From assembly GCA_002292185.1 (NCBI GenBank), contig DBBL01000041.1, positions 1 through 6,852 of the forward strand: a stretch of 6,852 nt of DNA, written 5' to 3'. Source of the stretch: Akkermansiaceae bacterium UBA985 (lineage in GTDB: Bacteria; Verrucomicrobiota; Verrucomicrobiia; Verrucomicrobiales; Akkermansiaceae). Position 1 is the stretch's first letter, and each line of letters begins with the position of its first letter. The position numbers and the translations under genes were made by a program. This document shows, piece by piece, positions 6,620 to 6,852 of the stretch. The notes under the pieces were generated by a model. That model was not told the origin of the DNA, searched no databases, and saw only the letters and a program-made list of their open reading frames with translations.

Positions 6620-6852
6620 TTATCTTTTTTCGACCACTCTCAGTTTTGCACTGCGTGATCTTTTATTGCCTTGAACCTCCTCCTCACTTGCCGTGATAGG
6701 GCGGCGGGTAATCAACTGGTATTGGTAATCTGGATTCTCCCTGGGCTCAGGCCATTCTTTACGATCGATGTGGGACTCTGAGGCATGCCTGAAAAACTGC
6801 TTCACCATGCGATCTTCAAGGCTATGGAAAGTGATCACCAGCAAACGCCCAC
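6620..6852 (-). CDS. rsmH: RsmH (MraW), 16S rRNA m4C1402 methyltransferase, C-terminal part
   Basis: RsmH methylates N4 of C1402 in 16S rRNA with S-adenosylmethionine and is usually the second gene of dcw clusters, after mraZ. Only the last 76 codons are present; the frame is open to the window edge, and the first two bases belong to a split codon. The fragment begins [19 protein letters not shown], containing the highly conserved HSLEDR motif. It ends with [26 protein letters not shown], a close match to the family C-terminus, where the S-E-E-E and RSAKLRV blocks are characteristic. The TAA stop is followed by a 13-nt spacer and then the ftsL-like gene. Nothing suggests truncation other than by the window boundary. 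The SAM-binding N-terminal part is not visible. Confidence 0.97.
   Translation of the reverse strand, partial: GRLLVITFHSLEDRMVKQFFRHASESHIDRKEWPEPRENPDYQYQLITRRPITASEEEVQGNKRSRSAKLRVVEKR

Overview
The window is one uninterrupted minus-strand stretch of the division and cell wall (dcw) cluster. Read in the direction of transcription, from high to low coordinates, the order is rsmH (3' end only), an ftsL-like gene, ftsI, murE, murF, mraY and murD (5' end only). Coding density is close to complete: the six junctions are 13, 13, 4, 9, 15 and 1 nt long. There are no RNA genes, mobile elements, CRISPR arrays, long repeats or convincing terminators. No stretch above 15 nt lacks a gene, and the plus strand carries only shadow reading frames.

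The organism is a bacterium with a DAP-type peptidoglycan, because MurE carries the DNPR motif of meso-diaminopimelate ligases. FtsI has no PASTA repeats and the ftsL-like protein is a small bitopic coiled-coil protein, which fits a Gram-negative-type cell. The intermediate base composition, the divergent FtsL and FtsI N-termini, a MraY somewhat longer than that of E. coli, and the lack of Shine-Dalgarno sequences make me lean to the PVC group, most likely Verrucomicrobiota. That placement is a guess from general resemblance and not a proven assignment.

Together the genes cover consecutive steps of wall synthesis. MurD, MurE and MurF build the UDP-MurNAc-pentapeptide in the cytoplasm. MraY moves the phospho-MurNAc-pentapeptide onto undecaprenyl phosphate at the membrane. 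FtsI cross-links septal peptidoglycan outside the membrane, with the FtsL-like protein as its probable divisome partner. RsmH is the 16S rRNA methyltransferase that customarily heads this cluster.

I found no previously undescribed system. The points worth a second look are small: none of the six visible starts has a recognisable Shine-Dalgarno sequence; a six-codon mini-ORF bridges ftsL and ftsI with overlapping stop and start codons at both ends; the murE start is ambiguous because of an ATG triplet inside ftsI; the class B PBP N-terminal motif of FtsI is degenerate; MraY has a longer loop; and an A8 tract lies near the end of the ftsL-like gene.
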